The position numbers and the translations under genes are program-made. A stretch of DNA of 64,000 nucleotides from Phycisphaerales bacterium (lineage in GTDB: Bacteria > Planctomycetota > Phycisphaerae > Phycisphaerales > UBA1924). Shown piece after piece: positions 34,292 to 43,717 of the stretch. The notes under the pieces were generated by a model. The model was given only the letters and a program-made list of their open reading frames with translations. It made no database searches and was not told the DNA's origin. Each line of letters opens with the position of its first letter. The stretch's first letter is position 1. The stretch lies in assembly GCA_029260345.1 (NCBI GenBank), contig JAJDDK010000002.1:124001-188000 (forward strand), in the 5' to 3' direction.

Positions 34292-34504
34292 ATGAACTGC
34301 ATTTCAAAGCCGCACGATGCACAACAAGCAACGAGTGAACGACCATCGGAGGATGGTCGGGCCGACAACGAGATGATAGACCAGCGGCCCTCGGGCACTG
34401 GGTCCGAGCAAGGGGCGGACCGACCTCGCGCTGCGGAGGCAGCGAGGTCGAGGCTGCGAAGACGGTCGAGCGACCCAATCATCTCGATCATCCGCGTGCC
34501 CTGA
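34292..34504 (+). CDS. Small hydrophilic protein of unknown function
   Basis: The 70-aa product has an ATG preceded by caggagag at a good distance. It is highly polar, rich in Glu, Arg, Ser and Asp, probably disordered, with a short hydrophobic end (PIISIIRVP). It lies between two strong hairpins (34214-34270 and 34512-34534), so it may have its own transcript. No homology is recognised. Confidence 0.4.
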   Translation: MNCISKPHDAQQATSERPSEDGRADNEMIDQRPSGTGSEQGADRPRAAEAARSRLRRRSSDPIISIIRVP

Positions 34505-34511
34505 AAAATTC

Positions 34512-34534
34512 GCGGCGGGCCTGCGGCCCGCCGC
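34512..34534 (+). terminator. Perfect 10-bp hairpin after the small gene
   Basis: gcggcgggcc-tgc-ggcccgccgc, starting eight bases after the stop codon at 34504. There is no T-run, so it may act as a transcript-stabilising or weak termination structure. Confidence 0.5.
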
Positions 34535-34555
34535 TCCACCTGGACATATCTCACC

Positions 34556-35377
34556 ATGCGATTCGAGCGAGCCATCCGATATGTAGAGCAAGAGCTCCGC
34601 ATCCTCCGCGAGGAACTCGTCGCCGGGACGTCGACTCGCTGGCTCATCGTGATGGATGCGATGTCCCGGCACTTCGCCCGCAGCATCGAGAATATCATGC
34701 TCATCGAGATGCAGCGACCCCGCTCGACACGGACAAAGACCGCCGCCGAGTGGGCGCAGCTCAATCGACGGCTACCTGACTACGCCTCTCCCATCCACAT
34801 TATCCAGGCGGGCGACGACTACCCCGGGCGGCTCGCCTTTGGCGACCACTGGCTTAGCGACGACCGCTTCGAGTTCCCGATGGAGCAGGTCTTCGACGTC
34901 TACCAGACGGTCGGCGGTTCGCCAGAGCCGCACAAAAACCTCCTGGACCGCATCCTCGCCACTTCTGACAGAGCGATCCGCTTCGCGGAGAAGGAAAACA
35001 TCAAGGTCATCTTCGACCGTCTCGATGGTGTTTGCGGGCACAGCCTTGGCGGTCTCGTCGTGGTCGACACGCGCATCAGCGACACGGACCGATGCCGGTG
35101 CCTTCTTGAGCTTCTGGGTCGAGAACTCCTTGAAAAACAGCATAGAACGGCACCTGGCAGTAACGACGCTCAGTACCTCCGGGCAATGGAGGCCGACTGC
35201 GTCGCCTGGATAGTTCACCGTCGGACTGAGCTCGGAGACGGCGAGCCGCCCGCACCGATCGACGTCGCCGACTGCTCGCTTGCGACGCTCGTCGACACTT
35301 TGCACCGTGTACAGCAGGTTGCCAGCTTTATCCTGAAAGGGCTCCACCGCGAGTTCTGCGAGGACATTCCCGTGTAG
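34556..35377 (+). CDS. ArdC-like paralogue without metallopeptidase motif
   Basis: The 273-aa product repeats the layout of the ArdC gene at 32726. The N-terminal signature SRHFARSIENIMLIEMQRPRS (in part) aligns with FHRYSFGNIMLIHSQRPDS, and VFDVYQT with VFDLSQT. At the position of HELAHEMLHH, however, it reads LLELLGRELLEKQH, so the zinc-binding HExxH is gone. Helices at the end (LVDTLHRVQQVASFIL) match ARVQKTAACIL-type residues of the first copy. It is likely an ancient duplicate kept for ssDNA binding, without peptidase function. The ATG at 34556 follows a short leader. Confidence 0.65.
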   Translation: MRFERAIRYVEQELRILREELVAGTSTRWLIVMDAMSRHFARSIENIMLIEMQRPRSTRTKTAAEWAQLNRRLPDYASPIHIIQAGDDYPGRLAFGDHWLSDDRFEFPMEQVFDVYQTVGGSPEPHKNLLDRILATSDRAIRFAEKENIKVIFDRLDGVCGHSLGGLVVVDTRISDTDRCRCLLELLGRELLEKQHRTAPGSNDAQYLRAMEADCVAWIVHRRTELGDGEPPAPIDVADCSLATLVDTLHRVQQVASFILKGLHREFCEDIPV

Positions 35378-35416
35378 GCGTTTCCCTGCTCGGCTGGAGC
35401 GATCGAGGTCCCGTCG

Positions 35417-38245
35417 ATGCTCCGGATGATGCAGCAATACAGTGCAGCGAGCGTTCGACGCTATTTTTCCGAGGCCCTCAATCACGACGACTACTACCGT
35501 CACGGCACCGAGACCAAAGGCCTTTGGCGGGGCGTCGGGGCCGAACTGCTCGGTCTGACCGGCAGGGTCGAGCGTGACGAGTTCAGCCATCTCTCCGAGA
35601 ACAGACACCCCTTCGCAGAGACCTCACTGACGCCGCGGACCAAGGTCGGCCGCCGCGTTGGGTACGACTTCAACTTCAACGCTCCGAAATCCGTCTCGGT
35701 TGTCTACGCCGTCACTCGCGACGAGGACATCCTCTGGGCCTTCCGCAAGTCGGTCTGGGACACGATGCGGGAGATAGAGACCGAGATGATGACCCGTGTG
35801 CGTCGGGACGGGGCGAACCACGACCGTGTAACCGGCACCATGCTCTGGGCCGAGTACCTGCACCTGACGACGCGACCAATCGACGGCGTCCCGGACCCGC
35901 ACGTGCACATGCACTGCTTCGCGATGAACTGCACGTACGACCAAGAGGAGCAGCGGTGGAAGGCCGGGCAGTTCGGCGGCATCAACGCCCAGATGCCGAC
36001 ATTCCAGGCAGCCTATCACTCACGTCTCGCGTCGAATCTGGTCGAGAAGGGCTACCCCGTTCAGCGGACGAAGCACGCCTTCGAGATCGTGGGTGTACCC
36101 GAGTCCGCGATGCAGACGTGCTCGCGCCGCAGTGAGCACATCGAGTCGCTCGCGGCCGACCTTGGCTATGAGGACAAGAACAAGGCCCGCCTCGGAGCAC
36201 GGACCCGAGAGCGTAAGCAGGACATCCATTCTATTGATGACCTGCACTCGACTTGGTCGGAGCGGCTGACCCCTGACGAGGTCTCCACCGTCCACTCCCT
36301 CAAGGGTGCAGAACCTCGCGAGCACACCGCGGAGATCGTGGAGCAACAGGACGTGCTCGACGCTCTGCGCAATGAGGAATGGGACCGGAAAGCCGAGCAG
36401 CAAAACGGGAAAGCCGAAGACCGAGCCGCCACCGAGGAGCCTCATCGTCGGTGGGGGCCGCACCTGCTCGTTTCACTTTCCGCCAACAACGCGGTCAAGG
36501 CGGCCGCCAACACCCTCTTTGAGCGTGACGCCGTCGTGACAGAGTCTCGGCTCCGCGAGGTGGCGATGAAGTACAGCTACGGCAAGGCGACGCCGCAGCA
36601 GGTGTACGATTCGATCAAGAAGCGTCCCGAGCTGATTGAGCGAACGTTCGAGGGACGCACGTACTACACCACCACTGAGGCCATCAAGGAGGAGCGGTTC
36701 CTTGTCGACTTCGCCCGGAATGGCCGGGGGGCACGCCGCTCACTCGGCCTATTCACGCTGAGCATGGCGGGTTTCCGGCTTGACCGGCGTGAACGCGAAG
36801 TGCTCGGCGAACTGCTCAGTTCCAAGGACCGCGTGACGCTCTTCAAGCAGACCGGCCCGACACGGCGTCCGGAACTCTCCCGGGCCGCCATGACCGCCGT
36901 ACAGGAAGCTGGGCACAAGCTGCTGGTTGTCGCACCGACCAGCGTCTCGGCCCGACAGGCCGAACAGGACTACAAGCTCGAAAAAGTGTTAACGGCCCAG
37001 CAGGTCATCCACGATGAGCACCTGCACGAGAAGCTCAAGGGCCCGATGCCGAGCAGGCTTATCTGGGTCGAAGATGCCGGACGCCTCGGTACTCGCTCCA
37101 TCGCGGGCCTCGCACGCGTTGCCAAGTCGACGGGGTGCCGGCTGCTGCTCTCCGGCGACAACGCCCGGAGCCGCACGCACGAGCGCGGCGACCCTTTCCG
37201 CCTGCTTCGCGACGAGGCCGGCATGTCAACGGTCGAGCACATCGTGATGAAGGACAAGCAGAGCAGGCTGGAACAGGTCGTGCACTCGCTGCAGTGGTCC
37301 GCCCCATGGACTGTGCCCAACGAACTCAAGGAGCTCGGCGCATTCCAGCTCTCTCAGGAGGAATCGCTCATCGAGGACGCCGCCCGCTTCTACACGGAGG
37401 AGCACTCACATGGCCGCAAGGTCGTGCTCGTCACCCCGGGTTACTCAACGCTCGGCCAGCTAACCGGCGCTGTGCGTGAGAATCTCCGCGATGCCGGGGT
37501 GCTGACAGGACGCGAACGCTCGGTCGTGCAGCTGCTCAGTCTCGGGTGGGACGACCGCGAGAAGTCCAAGAAGGACAACTATCACCGTGGCATGGTGATC
37601 GACTTTCACATGCCGAGCCGCGGATTCCGGTCGGGCGACCGTGCTCGTGTGCTCGGCGTTGACTCGTTCGGTGGGGTCTGGGTCCTCGGCCGCTTCAAGA
37701 CACCGGAACGGCTCAACCTCCGGCACGCTAACCGCTTCACCGTCTCGAAGGTGCACCGCGGACGGCTCGCCGTCGGGGACCGAATCCGGCTCAATCGCTA
37801 CACCAAGTCCGCGCTCGGCCGTCCCCTTCGGGCGGGCAGCGTGGTGACGGTGAAGGCATTCAACCCGCGGGGCGACATCGTCGTCGATGGCATGCGGATT
37901 CTGCCCAGGAACTTTGGTCACTTTGAGTACGACTATGCGACCACCGCACACCGGCTCCACGGCCGGCGCGCCGACTCGGTTGGCTTCGTCGCGCGTGCGG
38001 GTGACTACGCGGGCGCGGAGGCGAAAGACGTCGCCGCCGCCGGCGAGGCCAGCCGGAAGTCTTTCCGAGTCTTCGTTGACGACGAGGAGGGCTTCACGAA
38101 CCTCATGGAGCACGAACGACCCACGCACTCCGCCATCGACGTCGAGGACCACATCGACGAGCTCGACCTCCAGCAAGAGGACTACGAGATGATGTTCCGG
38201 CGTGCCCAACCGGACATCGACCAGGGAATCCGTCATGGGCGATAG
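35417..38245 (+). CDS. MobF-family conjugative relaxase (TrwC/TraI type), helicase part degenerate
   Basis: The 942-aa product starts with the TrwC relaxase domain: tyrosines in QYSAASVRRYF and DDYYRHG, then GAELLGLTG, FNAPKSVSVVYA and the metal-binding triad PDPHVHMHCF near residue 160. It should nick one strand at oriT and pilot it. The C-terminal half resembles the MobF helicase, but the Walker A site reads VTLFKQTGPTRRPE near residue 472 instead of GxAGTGKT, and Walker B reads WVEDAGR, so ATP hydrolysis is doubtful. The next gene overlaps its end by 11 bases. Confidence 0.85.
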   Translation: MLRMMQQYSAASVRRYFSEALNHDDYYRHGTETKGLWRGVGAELLGLTGRVERDEFSHLSENRHPFAETSLTPRTKVGRRVGYDFNFNAPKSVSVVYAVTRDEDILWAFRKSVWDTMREIETEMMTRVRRDGANHDRVTGTMLWAEYLHLTTRPIDGVPDPHVHMHCFAMNCTYDQEEQRWKAGQFGGINAQMPTFQAAYHSRLASNLVEKGYPVQRTKHAFEIVGVPESAMQTCSRRSEHIESLAADLGYEDKNKARLGARTRERKQDIHSIDDLHSTWSERLTPDEVSTVHSLKGAEPREHTAEIVEQQDVLDALRNEEWDRKAEQQNGKAEDRAATEEPHRRWGPHLLVSLSANNAVKAAANTLFERDAVVTESRLREVAMKYSYGKATPQQVYDSIKKRPELIERTFEGRTYYTTTEAIKEERFLVDFARNGRGARRSLGLFTLSMAGFRLDRREREVLGELLSSKDRVTLFKQTGPTRRPELSRAAMTAVQEAGHKLLVVAPTSVSARQAEQDYKLEKVLTAQQVIHDEHLHEKLKGPMPSRLIWVEDAGRLGTRSIAGLARVAKSTGCRLLLSGDNARSRTHERGDPFRLLRDEAGMSTVEHIVMKDKQSRLEQVVHSLQWSAPWTVPNELKELGAFQLSQEESLIEDAARFYTEEHSHGRKVVLVTPGYSTLGQLTGAVRENLRDAGVLTGRERSVVQLLSLGWDDREKSKKDNYHRGMVIDFHMPSRGFRSGDRARVLGVDSFGGVWVLGRFKTPERLNLRHANRFTVSKVHRGRLAVGDRIRLNRYTKSALGRPLRAGSVVTVKAFNPRGDIVVDGMRILPRNFGHFEYDYATTAHRLHGRRADSVGFVARAGDYAGAEAKDVAAAGEASRKSFRVFVDDEEGFTNLMEHERPTHSAIDVEDHIDELDLQQEDYEMMFRRAQPDIDQGIRHGR

Positions 38246-38627
38246 CCTCCTCGACCAGCTCCGACGGTCCATCCTCGGAGATGAGCTGGCCGCCGTTGTC
38301 GATGGCAAGGCTCCGTCGATGCTCGACCTCCGGCCCCGCCGTGGGCCGTGGAAATCCCTCCCCTACCAGTCGCTCCGAGAGGTGACCTACGACCCGAACA
38401 AGCGTCCACCGCTCCTCATCGAGTTCTCGTCCTATCTCATCGAAGTTGAAGGCAGCGCGCTGGAGGGGGTCTACCTCGCCATTGTCGGCCAGCGCGCGGT
38501 CGTGCTCTCAGAGGTCCAAGCGATGTACCGGGACCTGGAGGACGATGTGGACATCCCCGCTCAAATCGACCGTCTGACCATAAAGGCGAAGCGGGAACGC
38601 AAGGCAGGACGATCGGGCTCCTCCTGA
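38235..38627 (+). CDS. Small protein of unknown function, coupled to the relaxase
   Basis: The 130-aa product overlaps the relaxase stop by 11 bases. It has a helical N-terminus (SLLDQLRRSILGDELAAVV), a beta-rich middle (RPPLLIEFSSYLIEVEGSAL) and a basic tail (TIKAKRERKAGRSGSS). Size, overlap and basic tail suit an accessory factor of the relaxosome, but that is inference; no family is recognised. Confidence 0.55.
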   Translation: MGDSLLDQLRRSILGDELAAVVDGKAPSMLDLRPRRGPWKSLPYQSLREVTYDPNKRPPLLIEFSSYLIEVEGSALEGVYLAIVGQRAVVLSEVQAMYRDLEDDVDIPAQIDRLTIKAKRERKAGRSGSS

Positions 38628-38758
38628 TTTAGAACACCGTTTAATCGCCGTGGGCGCTGCTCGGTGGTGGGGTGGAAAGAGAGCAGACGTCTCCCCTAAG
38701 CACCGCTTAGGGCTCTGGGCGGCATTCTGAGGCCGAATCTCGAATAGGATAGTCTGCG

Positions 38759-40291
38759 ATGGACCCCTCCAAACCCCATCCGAACGGGAGTGTGAACGGC
38801 CGCGGCAAGCGGACGGAGAGCTTTCCGCTGAGCACGCCGCTCGTACGGCTGACGAGCCGCGACACCCTCACCCTCAGGGACGTCTTTGAGGGCGTCCACA
38901 TCTTTGGCGGGCTTGGCTCGGGCAAGACCTCCGGCAGCGGGCAAACCATCGCCCACGCCTTTCTCCGGTCGGGCTTTGGCGGGCTGGTGCTGACCGCCAA
39001 GCCGGGAGAGACTGAAACCTGGAAGCGGTACGCGAAGGCGACCGGCCGGGAGCTCATCTTATTCGGGCCGGACCACCCCCACCGGTTCAACTTCATCGAC
39101 TACGAGCTCCGACGCCCCGGCCGCGGAGGAGGCATTGCGAGCAATCTAGTCTCCCTGTTCGAGGAGGTCCTCGAAGTCCACACGCCGGGCAAGGTCCTCG
39201 GTGGCGACCCGTACTGGCGAGAGGCCCGCGCCCAGCTCCTCCGCAACTCGATCGAGCTGGTTCGGCTCGGAGCTGACAAGCTGACCTTCGACGACGTAGT
39301 TGATGTCATCCGTTCGGCTCCCCGGCGACCGGAGGACCGGACCGATACCAAGTGGAAGAGCGAGTCGCGATGCTACCGCTTGCTCCGGTCCGCCCTGGAC
39401 CGGGTGGAAGTGTCGGGCAACGAGCGGGACCAGCGTGACCTAAAAGTCGTCACGGACTACTTCTTCGAGGAGTTCGCCCCACTCGACCCCGAGCCGCGGT
39501 CCAGCGTCGTCAGCATGGTCGGAGCGCTCACTGACATGCTCGTGCGTGGCGATGTGCGGGAGCTGTTCCTGACCAAGAGCACGCTCGTCCCGGACATCAC
39601 CGAGAACGGGGCGGTCATCGTCTTGGACATGCCGGTGCAGGAGTACCGCGAGGCGGGTCGCTTCGTGCAGGTACTCTTCAAGACTGTCTTCCAGCGGATG
39701 GTCGAGCGACGACAGAACCGGACGGATACCGCCCGGCCGCTCTTCCTGTGGGCCGATGAGTCGCAACTCTTCTCAACGCACAGCGACACCACGTTTCAGA
39801 CGACCGCGCGCGAGTCCCGCATCGCCACGGTGTACCTCACCCAGAATCTCCCGAACTACTACGACGCGTTCGGCTCCGACTCTGGGGGCCGCGACCGTAC
39901 CAAGAAACTGCTCGGTGCCTTCGGGATCAAGATCTTCCACGCAAATGGCGACCTGGAGACGAACAAGTACGCGGAACAGCTGTTCGGACAAGAGCTCACG
40001 TGGCGGGAATCGGAGTCGGCCGGGTCGTCCGAGAGCGCCGGGTCGTCTTACAGCAGTTCCTCCAAGTCGTCGTCCTCCAGCCGGAATCAGGCCATCGACT
40101 TCACTGTTCGCGCGAAACGGTTCACGCAGATGCTCCGCGGCGGTCCGCACCGAGGATGGACCGAGGCGTACGCATTCCGGGCGGGCGAACCGTGGAAGAC
40201 CACCAACGACAACCTCCTCTACGTGAAGTTCCCGCAGACGGTGCAGCGGTATCCCCGTGATGGAGGTCGGTCCGGCGGAGGGCACCGATGA
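38759..40291 (+). CDS. Type IV coupling protein (VirD4/TraD-like ATPase)
   Basis: The 510-aa product has a Walker A near residue 50 (HIFGGLGSGKTSGSG), the VirD4-type follow-up GLVLTAKPGETETWKRYA, and a Walker B LFLWADESQLFST near residue 325, then TARESRIATVYLTQNLPNYY. It should hand the relaxase-DNA complex to a secretion channel. Unlike most coupling proteins it has no N-terminal membrane helices; the next gene, joined by an ATGA overlap, encodes a membrane protein that may anchor it. A serine-rich run of about 30 residues sits near position 420-445. Confidence 0.82.
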   Translation: MDPSKPHPNGSVNGRGKRTESFPLSTPLVRLTSRDTLTLRDVFEGVHIFGGLGSGKTSGSGQTIAHAFLRSGFGGLVLTAKPGETETWKRYAKATGRELILFGPDHPHRFNFIDYELRRPGRGGGIASNLVSLFEEVLEVHTPGKVLGGDPYWREARAQLLRNSIELVRLGADKLTFDDVVDVIRSAPRRPEDRTDTKWKSESRCYRLLRSALDRVEVSGNERDQRDLKVVTDYFFEEFAPLDPEPRSSVVSMVGALTDMLVRGDVRELFLTKSTLVPDITENGAVIVLDMPVQEYREAGRFVQVLFKTVFQRMVERRQNRTDTARPLFLWADESQLFSTHSDTTFQTTARESRIATVYLTQNLPNYYDAFGSDSGGRDRTKKLLGAFGIKIFHANGDLETNKYAEQLFGQELTWRESESAGSSESAGSSYSSSSKSSSSSRNQAIDFTVRAKRFTQMLRGGPHRGWTEAYAFRAGEPWKTTNDNLLYVKFPQTVQRYPRDGGRSGGGHR

Positions 40292-41739
40292 TCTCCTTCA
40301 GCAGACCGTTCTTCACGCCAGTTGCCATTTTGCTTCGCCAGGGATCGGGCGGGTTCGTGGTTGGGTTCGTTCCGCTCTTGTTCACGTTGCTCTGGTTCAT
40401 AGGCCTGACGGTGCTCCTGCTCTTCCTTCGCGGCTTTGCCGAGGGAACATGGGTCGGCGCCCGACTCGACCTGGCGATCGCGCCGCCGATGGCGGTGCTC
40501 ACGCTGACCATCGCAGCCGTCTGGGTGGTTCGCTCGGTCGGCCTCTGGAGCCCGCAGGGACCGCTCCGCGACCACAACTGCTTTCCCGGTTTCACCGGTC
40601 GTGCGGGCCGGTTCTGGTCTCGCATCAGCTTGACTGACCGTGAGTGGACGGTGCTGGACACCTATGAGCCGCTGCTCTTGTCCGCGGCCGGGACGGCGTT
40701 GCTGATGTTTCCGTGGTCGCGTGTGGCAGGCGCCATCCTGATCGTCATGGCGATCGCGTGTGCCTATCAGTCCATCTGGGACCGCCTCTCGAACCCCAAC
40801 CAAGAGGAGCCGGTCGAGGACTACATCGCTGGGGTTCTCGGGCTGGACCTGGACGAGGAGGAAGTCGAACGCCACGAAACACGGCGCGTTCCTGAGTCGC
40901 CATACGCCGACCTGTCCGACGAACTCGTCGGCCTATTGGACGAGGACACCAGGGCGGCAACCGAGCGTGACCGGGCTGCCGCCCAAACCTCGGCTCCAGC
41001 CCGAGCCGCAACACCGAAGCAATCCAAGGCACGACGCTCCATCGAACTCAAGCCTCGTGGTGCCGCATTCCATCGGCCCGGCTCGACACTTGCGCTGCTT
41101 TTCTACGCGGCTCTGGGCCTCGGTCTTTTCCTTGTTGTGATGGACCCGTCGGACTTCTACGAGCAGTCACCGGACCGTTGCCAGGCCGGGATTCTGAGCG
41201 TCCAGACCGGAGCCGCCCGCATCGGGCTCGCGAGCCCCGCGGGCCGCGAGACCCCCGGCGGGCTGGCGACGACCGTGCTGGACCGCGTCGCACCGGATGA
41301 CCTCGGCAAGCTCCGGCGCGACGCGATCCGACGCGAAAAAGGCCGGATTCAGGCTCCACTCAACAACACCTATCAGGCTGTGCAGGACCTTCGAGAACTG
41401 GTTAAGGGCACGCTCGGATTCGAACTCAATGTTGAATCGACGACGCCGCAGTTCGATGAGTTGGTGCTTGAGCACGACTCTGTCGCCGAGGCTTGGGTTG
41501 CCCTGATCAACGGAGCGGAGAACTACTCGGCCAAGGTGACTGACGCCCGCGAGCGACTCGACGCCATCCACAAGCCCGGCGGCGTTGATGTTGAGTCGTT
41601 TGACGCGTTGTTCGCAGAGATTGAGCCGTTGGCCGACGAGGTCCGCGGGCTTGAGCCGCACGTGGAACACATCGCAGCCATGCTCGAAGCCAAGAAGTTT
41701 GAAGACGCACTCAACCAAGACCCGGATGAAGGACCATGA
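40288..41739 (+). CDS. Membrane protein coupled to the coupling-protein gene
   Basis: The 483-aa product has two N-terminal helices (about residues 25-50 and 62-86), two more near 128-155, a charged cytoplasmic-looking stretch (residues 165-265), another helix (LALLFYAALGLGLFLVVM) and a helical C-terminal domain of about 180 residues. The start overlaps the coupling-protein stop (ATGA at 40288). I do not recognise the family. A membrane anchor or assembly partner for the soluble coupling protein is the simplest reading. Confidence 0.6.
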   Translation: MISFSRPFFTPVAILLRQGSGGFVVGFVPLLFTLLWFIGLTVLLLFLRGFAEGTWVGARLDLAIAPPMAVLTLTIAAVWVVRSVGLWSPQGPLRDHNCFPGFTGRAGRFWSRISLTDREWTVLDTYEPLLLSAAGTALLMFPWSRVAGAILIVMAIACAYQSIWDRLSNPNQEEPVEDYIAGVLGLDLDEEEVERHETRRVPESPYADLSDELVGLLDEDTRAATERDRAAAQTSAPARAATPKQSKARRSIELKPRGAAFHRPGSTLALLFYAALGLGLFLVVMDPSDFYEQSPDRCQAGILSVQTGAARIGLASPAGRETPGGLATTVLDRVAPDDLGKLRRDAIRREKGRIQAPLNNTYQAVQDLRELVKGTLGFELNVESTTPQFDELVLEHDSVAEAWVALINGAENYSAKVTDARERLDAIHKPGGVDVESFDALFAEIEPLADEVRGLEPHVEHIAAMLEAKKFEDALNQDPDEGP

Positions 41740-41823
41740 ACGTAGGAAGCTCGCAGACGCATACGCGTCTTCGGCTCGACTGAACAGAGAATCACCAGCA
41801 CGCAGGACCAGAGGACCTCACCA

Positions 41824-43203
41824 ATGCGAACGACCACACACCGATTCACACTATTTCTCGCCACGGCCCTCTTCGGATGTGTGAGCGTCACGTCGGCCCA
41901 GGTCACCACAGACGACATTCGAGCACAGGCCCGCGAGCGTGTCTCGGGGTCGCTCGCCGAGCAAGAACAGCAGGCGTACGCCAGGTCGCTGCTCGTGCGG
42001 TTCGAGACGCGGGTCCGGCAGACCGAATCGCTCATCAAGGAAGTCGAGCGTCGCGATGCCGCGTACCGCGACCGGATGGACGCCCTGTTCACCAGCGACG
42101 ACGGCAAGCGACTCGGCCAGAAGAACGACCCGTCGATTCGCACACAGTTCCTGAGCTACCAGGAGCAGCCGCTCATCGACCCGAGCGAGCTCGCGGCGAA
42201 GAGGGCCCTTGTCGAGAAGATGCTCGGTTTCTTGGAGGAGGCCAAGTCGGCCCCCGGCGGTTATGTCCCGCAACCAGAGCGTGTGGATGAAGCGGACGAC
42301 GCGTACCTTTGGGCTCGTGCACGTGCGATGAAGCTCAGCGAGGTAGAAGCGTGGCTGAATGGGCAGCTCGCCACACTCGACCGAACCACGGATGTCACTA
42401 CGGTACCGACGCTCAAGTCCCGAATTGACGCGTACCGAGCGGAGCTCCGGCAGGCATGGATTGACGCTCAAACGCGAGGACGCGAAGCCGCCCGCGAGGC
42501 AGCCCAGCCGGTCATGGAGGAGAACGCCCGCATCGCTGAGCTCGAACGAGCATTGCAGGAGGCAGAGCTGAAACTCGCTCTCGCACGGCAGGAAGCGGAG
42601 CAGCAACGCATCGACTTTGAGATGCGAATGGAGCAGCAACAGATTGAGCTTCGTGAACGCCTCGCCGCATCGCAGCGGGAGATGGATGACCGACTCGCCG
42701 AAATTGAGCGTCAAAACCAACTCGCAGAGGCTGAGCGGATGCGGCGAGATGCGGAAGCCGGAGCCGTGGCGAGAGGCATCCGCGATGACGCCCGCAAGGT
42801 GGAGTTGATCGCCAAGTGCAACTCGCCGGAGGTTCAGGCGAATCTTGCTCCGTTCCTTACCAAGGGCACGTGGCAGCCCGGCGACTTCGAGCGGAACATT
42901 CGCTTCGACAGGACGCCGATGTCGTGGAGCAAGATCCAGGCGGACGGGGCTCTGACCGACAACCGGGACGGGCTGCAACGGCTGCTCGAAATCGCGAACG
43001 CCAAGGGGTGCTTCCCGCGGGGCGGGCAATCCCGTGGCTACTACGTCAACCGTAAGCACCTCGATGCGCACCGGCCGAAGTGGGGCTACCCGCAAACCTG
43101 GAAGAACCTGTCCGAGGACCAGATCCAGGAAGTCCGGCGTATCCAGGCCCTCTTAATTGAACTTGGCCCAACGCTCGTTGAGGAAGGGATGCTCGATCCG
43201 TGA
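41824..43203 (+). CDS. Secreted coiled-coil protein of unknown function
   Basis: The 459-aa product starts with a signal peptide ending near SVTSAQ (about residue 26). The middle (residues 215-320) is a long charged coiled coil rich in Glu, Arg, Gln and Ala, and the C-terminal 120 residues are compact with two cysteines and several aromatics (CFPRGGQSRGYYVNRKHLD). It follows the mobilization genes and may act at the envelope during transfer, but no homology supports that. The start has accagagg upstream at a suitable distance. Confidence 0.6.
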   Translation: MRTTTHRFTLFLATALFGCVSVTSAQVTTDDIRAQARERVSGSLAEQEQQAYARSLLVRFETRVRQTESLIKEVERRDAAYRDRMDALFTSDDGKRLGQKNDPSIRTQFLSYQEQPLIDPSELAAKRALVEKMLGFLEEAKSAPGGYVPQPERVDEADDAYLWARARAMKLSEVEAWLNGQLATLDRTTDVTTVPTLKSRIDAYRAELRQAWIDAQTRGREAAREAAQPVMEENARIAELERALQEAELKLALARQEAEQQRIDFEMRMEQQQIELRERLAASQREMDDRLAEIERQNQLAEAERMRRDAEAGAVARGIRDDARKVELIAKCNSPEVQANLAPFLTKGTWQPGDFERNIRFDRTPMSWSKIQADGALTDNRDGLQRLLEIANAKGCFPRGGQSRGYYVNRKHLDAHRPKWGYPQTWKNLSEDQIQEVRRIQALLIELGPTLVEEGMLDP

Positions 43204-43388
43204 CTTGAATGACCGCGGCCTATTCCGGGCGTGATCGAACGCCCAGCTCCGCGAGGCACAGAACGCCCGCCGTCAGTGACGCGGCGGGGTCTGGCCGGAG
43301 TGTTGGAGAGGAGACCGGGAGGTCGTCCTCGTGTGACCATGCCGCAAACGGACCGTCCGAATGCGGAAACCACTTGGAGAGATGCTGC

Positions 43389-43661
43389 TCAATCGGCTGA
43401 GCGGGCCTTACGCTCTTCGTCCAAGATGAACGAGTGAGCCTCGTCGAGCACCTTCCCCGCCGCGAGCAGATCGTCGCGACCGAGAGAGTGCGTCTCCTGC
43501 CATTCTTCCTCCGCGTCCTTGTAGACACGGACGAGCGTCGTGTTGAACATGTGCCCGTTGCGGGTCTCGTTCTTCCAGACCACGGCTTTGACGCCGTTGA
43601 TCCTGAACTCCGCTTCGGGGTGAGACTTCTCTGACGATTCCATACGCTTTTTCCTTGGCAT
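43389..43661 (-). CDS. Conserved small plasmid/element protein
   Basis: The 90-aa product reads FRINGVKAVVWKNETRNGHMFNTTLVRVYKD and so on through EEEWQETHSLGRDDLLAAGKVLDEAH (both quoted in part). This short single-domain pattern, with a WKNE and a W-x-(E/D)-(T/S)-x-S-L/F-G-R-D-D signature, is common on plasmids and integrative elements and is usually annotated as hypothetical. I chose the ATG at 43661 over a longer start at 43763 because gggaa lies upstream and the extra residues are not conserved-looking. The longer form would overlap the next gene. Confidence 0.65.
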   Translation of the reverse strand: MPRKKRMESSEKSHPEAEFRINGVKAVVWKNETRNGHMFNTTLVRVYKDAEEEWQETHSLGRDDLLAAGKVLDEAHSFILDEERKARSAD

Positions 43662-43717
43662 TTCGGCGTTCCCTTCTGGGCTAAACCCTTCACTGGACGC
43701 CTCCCGGTTCACGCCTG

